The position numbers and the translations under genes were made by a program. This document shows, piece by piece, positions 63,976 to 64,000 of a stretch of 64,000 nucleotides of DNA (within the stretch, counting starts at the first letter, position 1; each line of letters begins with the position of its first letter). This DNA is from Monosporascus cannonballus. Its lineage: Eukaryota; Ascomycota; Sordariomycetes; Xylariales. The stretch is taken from positions 1 through 64,000 of the forward strand of contig QJNS01000177.1 in the NCBI GenBank assembly GCA_004154925.1, in the 5' to 3' direction. The notes under the pieces were generated by a model. It saw only the letters and a program-made list of their open reading frames with translations. It was not told the DNA's origin and did no database searches.

Positions 63976-64000
63976 AAACAGATAGTAGTGGACAGAGGAC

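Overview
This window reads as nuclear DNA of a filamentous ascomycete (Pezizomycotina, most likely Sordariomycetes). The evidence is short GT..AG introns of 59-74 bp with CTAAC/CTGAC-type branch sites, strict fungal orthologues (p150Glued dynactin, Rvb1, SRP19/Sec65), a Pth11-like rhodopsin-domain receptor, and large AT-rich blocks whose differences between repeat copies are almost all C-to-T/G-to-A, the footprint of repeat-induced point mutation (RIP). The species cannot be named from this sequence.

Layout. (1) 1-17 kb is a GC-rich housekeeping arm: SRP19 (+), then three minus-strand genes: the dynactin p150Glued subunit, a very large HMG-box regulator with a 628-bp intron cutting the box, and the AAA+ ATPase Rvb1. 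(2) 18.3-21.1 kb is the first transposon scar: an unmutated LTR (18291-18684, minus), a RIP-degraded AT block and two LTR 3' ends. (3) 21.1-30.1 kb is a gene island of intermediate GC with a UbiA-family membrane prenyltransferase or terpene cyclase, a short-chain dehydrogenase, a Tri3-like CoA-dependent acyltransferase and a Pth11-like membrane receptor. The first three together look like a minimal terpenoid tailoring set with no P450 in view. (4) 30.86-63.98 kb is a 33-kb AT-rich block with no intact gene. It resolves into layers. An old element is bounded by inverted terminal arms. Into it are inserted a 5,518-bp copia-type element (TSD AATAT), a second copy of the same family in inverse orientation (44426-56800) that is itself split inside its LTR by a 6.9-kb gypsy element (TSD TATAG), and a second gypsy element of 6,751 bp with 388-bp LTRs (TSD TTTTT).

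How the parts work together. The left-arm genes are independent conserved housekeeping or regulatory genes (protein targeting, dynein motility, chromatin remodelling, transcription). The island between the two RIP scars is the accessory part. UbiA enzyme, reductase and acyltransferase could act in sequence on one lipid or terpenoid product; the receptor next to them may be unrelated. The AT-rich blocks are presumably heterochromatic and flank the island on both sides.

Coordinates of spliced genes are whole spans, with exons given in the evidence. Splice sites were read by eye and checked by frame continuity and agreement with family consensus. No database search was possible.
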